Shown here in pieces: positions 12,001-18,000 of a DNA stretch of 64,000 nucleotides. The stretch spans positions 1-64,000 of the forward strand of contig JANQMU010000011.1 in NCBI GenBank assembly GCA_028279875.1. Reading direction: 5' to 3'. How positions within the stretch are numbered: the first letter of the stretch is position 1; every line of letters starts with the position of its first letter. Both the position numbers and the translations under genes were made by a program. This DNA comes from Rhizobiaceae bacterium (GTDB lineage Bacteria; Pseudomonadota; Alphaproteobacteria; Rhizobiales; Rhizobiaceae). The notes under the pieces were generated by a model, which made no database searches, was not told the origin of the DNA, and saw nothing but the letters and a program-made list of their open reading frames with translations.

Positions 12001-15000
12001 AGACCGCCTTCCCGCCGCCCGACGACGCGCTTTGGGAGTTCGGCAAACTGGCGCGCTACTACAACGACGCGAGCGAGCCTACCCCCGCCAATATCGCCGA
12101 TAGCGCCGAGGGCTTCGACAAGAACCTCAAGAGCTGGTACGGCGCCCGCGAATTAGAGAACCGACGCGCACGCACCGATGCCCACGCCGCGCTCGACAAC
12201 ACCGCCTGGGAGGGTGTCGGGACCGGCTGGTTCTATTCCTCGATGGGCGGCGGTTCAGGGCTGCAGCGGCTGATCAACAATACCGACCGAACCAAGTTCG
12301 ATCCCGCGAAGGTCCAGAACGCCACGCAGCCAGGCCAGAGCGAGGTGATCGAGGATATCTTCAACGGCGACTTCGAATCCACCTTCCGGCCATTCTACGG
12401 CCGCGCGCCCGTGCCGTTGCGCAGTGCCTACGAGATTGCCGGGTGGTCCTTCCTTGGCGGCGGCATTGGCAATGACAAGAACATAAACCCGCAGGTCGGC
12501 AATTTCGATGCCGCGACGCTGCTGCAGAGCATTCCCTTCCCCGGGCTCAACTCGCTCAAGCCGAAGCTGACGGAGAAGAAGCTGCTGGCGCTGCTGCCAA
12601 GAGATGCCAATGGCAATATCACCGTCACCGAGACGGCTCTCAACCAGCTCAAGACCTTCCTGAATTTCCTGATCAACGAAACGATGGCCTTTAAGGAAAG
12701 CCAGGAGATCATCGGGGCTTTTGAAAAATCCAAGATTACCGAATTGCCGGGGCTGATGGCCAATTTTGTCCAGACCACTGGAACCAAGCTCTTCGATCTG
12801 GGCTTTGGCGGCGGCACGACCGATCTCATCCGCGAGATGTGGCTGATGGCATTGCAACGCCAGCAGGACGCATTCGATTCCACGGTCCCAAGCGCCCGCG
12901 CTGCTTTTGGCGTGCCCTCCACCGACCCTGGCAACCGGGCAATTCTCGATGGCTGGCTAACCAATGAGGACGGCGTGCGGCGCGAGGCCTCGATCCGCTC
13001 GGCCACGGCCGGGTTCGTCAGGGATGAACTGGTCAAACGCATCCCGCTCTTCCTGAAATTCATCCAGGAGCACCTGCTTACCTACAGTTTCGAGCTGCAA
13101 CCGGGCCGGAGCCTGGTGCACAACACGATGAAATTCAGCGAAGATCAGGAGTTGATCGGCGTCGATCTGACCTGGCATCTCAACATCTTCTCCAGCATTC
13201 CGGACCAGGAATCCGGCGCCCGACTGCGGGTCTATGCGGAGGTCGACGATATTCTTTATGAGCTGCAGCCCGACAGCGCCGCCGCTGCGATCACCGGAGA
13301 GGGCGATTTGCTGCGCTCCAGCCGGATCATGTACCAGATACCGGCTCAACTGCGCGGCGATGTGGGCCGGCTGGTGATCTTCAACGACACCGAGACAGGC
13401 TACACGAACAACCCCTATGCGGCCGAGATCGACAATATCAGCTTTGACGGCAAGGTTGAGATGTTCGAAACCGACGGCGATCCGGACGATCTGAACATCC
13501 TCTTTAAAGATGCCGGCCAGTCCTTTGAGAACAGTGAGGGCGTCGGCGCCTTCCTGCGGGCAGAGGAAACCGGCACCGGCATCGACCGGCATGAGATGAC
13601 CTTTGTCAACAACAATGACAAGGCGGTGCGCCTGACCCTCACCATCCCGCAAAACGATTTCCTGGTGCTGGGCGGAGTGCAGGGGATCTGGCGCAATGGG
13701 GACGATGGCTCGCTCCTTTCCGACACACCACTTGACATGCGCGCTGGCGACAGCGCCGCAACGGTCACACTGTTCCTGCCGGCAGGCGAGATGGCGATTC
13801 TTTCCATGAGCGCCTCGGTCGATAGGGACCGTCTTCAGGAACTGCTCGGTGCGCAGGGCGTGGCAATACTGACGGCGCAGATGCAGATTGACTACACGGT
13901 CGATAACACCAGCCAAAGCTATTCCAACAAGGCGAACCTGTTTTATCTGCTCGATGCCGGCGATTCGGCGGCCAATGACGGCACGATCCAGCTGGCCGAC
14001 ACCACCACCGGCCAGGAGCGCGAGATCGTGATTCCCGTGCGCGGTGTGCTGGGCACGTTCGACGGAATCAAGGGGTTCGTCGGCCAGACGCAGCGGGCCG
14101 ACTGGTTCGATGTGCGGGATTCGACCCCGGGTCAGATTACGCTCAGCTTTGCGCCCACAGGCGTCGCTGCCGTGCCGGGACAGCAGCCGGTGATCGACGA
14201 CAATGGCGTGCTGCGCCTCTTCTGGCAGGACCTTGAACTCGGCACATACGCGGTCGAAGGGCGCGGTACGGCGAAACAGGTGATCAATCTCGATGCGGAG
14301 CGGCTGCGTGAGGCGCTGCGGGCACAGCTGGAAACGCTGGTCGAGCGCGAAGCCGCGCAGGAGATGCCCGAAGAGGAGAGCTTTGCCGCGCTCTTTGCGA
14401 ACCTGACCGAGGACAGCTGGGAAGATGTCATAACCGAGATCGAGACGCGTGTCGGCGCGTTGCTGGCTCCGGCGGGCGAAAACGGCTTCCGCATCGTGCG
14501 AGGCGCGGATGGCGATCTGACCTTTGAGTTCACCGGCGGCAGTGATGCCGGCGCAACCCTGCCTATCGAGATAACCGAGGAAGAGGAGGCTGCCGAGACG
14601 GTCAACCGGGAGTTGGACGAGGCGATAAATGAAATCAGCGAGGAGGTCAACTCGGCCAGGAGTCCCTTCGAGGAAGCCACCGATCTGCTCAACGGCATCT
14701 TCGTCGGCGAGGAAAGCGAGCTGGAAGCGCTGGGAGAACTGGCCGCGGATTTCGCCAGCGCCGGCGGTTCCGCCGTGGCAAGCGCAAGGGAGGCGCAAGA
14801 GGAATTCGCCGCTGAGGCGGAGAAATTCAAACAGGTGGTGGATGCAATCGGCGGTGACACACAGGCGCTCGACAGTATCGCCGCACCGTTGCAGGATCTC
14901 CACTCGGAGATCGGCAGCGCCAGGGACGCGATGGAACAGATCAGCCAGTCCTTCTTTGCCGACAAGGATGCGCTGATCACCAAGGCCGAAACGATAGCCG

Positions 15001-18000
15001 GCACGCCGGAGCAGATACAGACGCTGAACCTGTTCAAGACTCAGCGCGATACGATGTTCACCCAAATGCAAAACATGCTGAGCGGTTTCTCGGGCCTCGG
15101 CTTCGGCAACGCAGCGACTTTCCAGCCGCGCGATGGGATCAGTGACGCGGCCAATAGCGGATTGGCCTCGCTCTTCGGCATGCTCAAGGAGCCATCCGGA
15201 GGCGGTTTGGGTGGGATCGGCGGCAGGCTGCTGGGTGCCTTGGGCCCGATCGCCGACTCTCCGGTCGCACAGGAGGTGTTTTCGAGCTGGAACACGTCGC
15301 TGACCGAGACCAGGGGTGTGCTCAGCGGAATGCTGTCGTCGTTGAATGGTTTTGAGCCGATGCTCGATAATCTGCACTCGGCCCTCGGCGGCGACGTCAC
15401 GGCCGAGGTCGAGGCGGTGCGCCAGTCCGGGCTGTTCGATGATGAAGGTATCCTCAAGCGGCTCGACGACAGTGTGGGCAGTTTTGACACGGACTCATTG
15501 TCGCTGGTTGCGGCGATCACCCGGACGCCCGAAGGCATCAAGCAAGTCTCGGCCCGCGCCTTTGCTGCCGCCGACAGGCTGGAATTCGAGACGGGTGCAA
15601 TCGAGAACGATCTTCTTGCCTCTGAGGCGGCCCATATCGCGATGCAGAATTTTGCCCGCGACAGCGAAAACGGCGGCGAGGAAACGGCGGACGCATTGAC
15701 CGATGCTTTTACAAGCCCCCTTGCCGAGAGCCGGCAGCGCACGGGCGAGGTGACGCGCGGCAGTGGCATGCTCGGTATCGGGCTGAATAGTATCATCGAC
15801 AAATTGGGGCTCGAATCCAGCATTTCGTCATCGACTGTCGATCTGTCGGACATGTTTGAGGCTTTTTCCAGGGCCGACGGTGACTTCGGATCGGGCATCA
15901 CCGACGTCCTCAACAATCTCTTCGGCACATCAGACCGGTCGGACAGGGGCGGCCTGATCGGGCGCGTAGGGCCGGTGGGGACGTCCGAGGCGCTCACGAG
16001 TATGAGCAGTCTGATGACCGGCCTGTTCGGGGACTCCGACCGCATGCTCCAGTCGATGGAGAATTTCTTTGCCACCGGCAATTCGCAAATGAGCGCCGCC
16101 GCCGGCGATCTTGACGGGATGGCGGCGCTGGTCGGGCGGTCGGGCGAGTTGCTTTCGCCGTTATCGACCAGCGGCTTGATTGCAGATCCGGGCCGCGGCG
16201 GGCTGATTTCAAGCACCTCCCTCGAACGTATCGTGGAAGCGCTTCAACTGCAGAATGCGCCAACAAACAGCAGCGGCGGCCAGGGCGGCATCCTTGGCAG
16301 TTCGAGGCGCCTGTTAGACGAAGTGCTGAAGATCTTTCCCGAGGCGGCGCAGGGGCAAAGCTCGCAAAGCAATCCCTTTGCCGTTTCGACGAGCCCATTG
16401 AAACAGCTGACTGACAAGCTCGGCAGCGGTCTCGACGGATTGGGCAGTCTGATCGAGGGGATGCTCGGCGGCGGCAATAATGGTGGCGGCTCCGGCGGGG
16501 GCGGGAATCCGGTTCTCAACCTCATCGCGCAGCCCGAATTCACCAGGCTCCTGGGAGAGATCAAGGCGGCGACCAGCGAGGGTAACACATGGTTTGCCGA
16601 GGCTGAGGCCGCACTTGGCGAGCCAGTACAGCGGGAGCCTTCCGGTGGCAGCGGAGGCGGCGGTTTATTGCTCGGCGGCTCCGGTGCGCGCGGCATGCTC
16701 AATACGCTGTTCCCCAACGTCCTTGACACATCTACTCTTACTCTGCCGAGCCTTCTGGGAGCAAGCAGCAACAATCTCTCCGGCCTTGGCGCGCTGATCC
16801 AGCAAAGCTTCGAGGACAATAGCGGCATTCTCAGCCAGATGCAGGAGTCGTTCCAGAACATCAAGACCGAAGGCACCGGCGTGCTGGAGAGGATGCTGCA
16901 GGGGGTCGAACTGGCTCCGAACGAACGGCTCACGCTGTCGGGCAAGATCATTGACCAGAACGCCGCCTGGGGCCGGGCCGAGGCGCAACTCAGCCTCAAT
17001 GAGACCTGGTTGGGCGCGGCCAGGGATGCCGCCGATGCCGCAGGTGTGGGCGCCGGCGGGGCATTAGGCGCGCTCGACAGCGCGATCGACGGCACGCTGG
17101 GCGATCTGGCGCCGCAGGCCGCTCTGCTTGGCACGGCGCTCGACGGGCTGCGCGACATTGCCGACCGCATCGCCGATCTCGACCCCACCGATACCGCCGG
17201 CGCTGCGGCGCTGCGCGATGAGTTCATCCAGACGGCGGACGAGGCCGCCGCGGCTGCCGGTGTGACCCGGGAAAAGGTCGACGCGGCCGCCAGCGGGACC
17301 GATGAGCCGCTGCAGAACATCATCGACGAGGTCGCTGAAATCGGCGAGGCAACGCGGCTCGGGTTTGCCAGCTTTGATTTCACGCCGGTCAATCCCGGCC
17401 CGGATCTGGAACTCGATACGCTGCTGCGCACTGACATCGACGATGAGCTCACCGTGGCGCAGCAGCGCTATCGGCTCGATGCGCTCTTCAACGCCGACCG
17501 GCTGGAGGATCGCGTGGTCATCAACACCGGCGCGCTCTTCGATGCGCTGCGTGCACCGTCGAGCGAAGAGGGTTTCGACCCCATCGCCGCCTTTGCCGAG
17601 ACGGTCGCCTGGACCTATGTGCATGAGATCGCGCACACGCTGGGCCTGCCGGATCTTTATGATTTCGAAAATGGCGCGGCACTCGAAGGTGCCGGATTCC
17701 TGGGCATTCGCAACGATTTCACCATGACCGAGGCGCATAAGGGCGTCGTTCGACTGGCTTCAGACCAGCCGGAGCCGGGGGAGGAAGCGGATGTCAGCCA
17801 GGTGCTGGATATGCTGCGGACCGCCCGGACGGCAGGCGTGCTGGACCGCGCCGAGGCTGACGAAAACGGAGATTTCCTGCTGGCGCCGCCGACCGGCTCG
17901 ATACCGCTGGCGGGCACCGGCTGGCGCGTGCTGGGCGATGTGACGGTCGACGGGACAGGCGAGCTTGAAATGGTGGAGACCGGGATCAACCGCACAACCG

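Noticed and set aside
12957-15377. 806-codon - strand frame
   Set aside because: Same antisense artefact; no family pattern, while the + strand reading continues ordered domain sequence.
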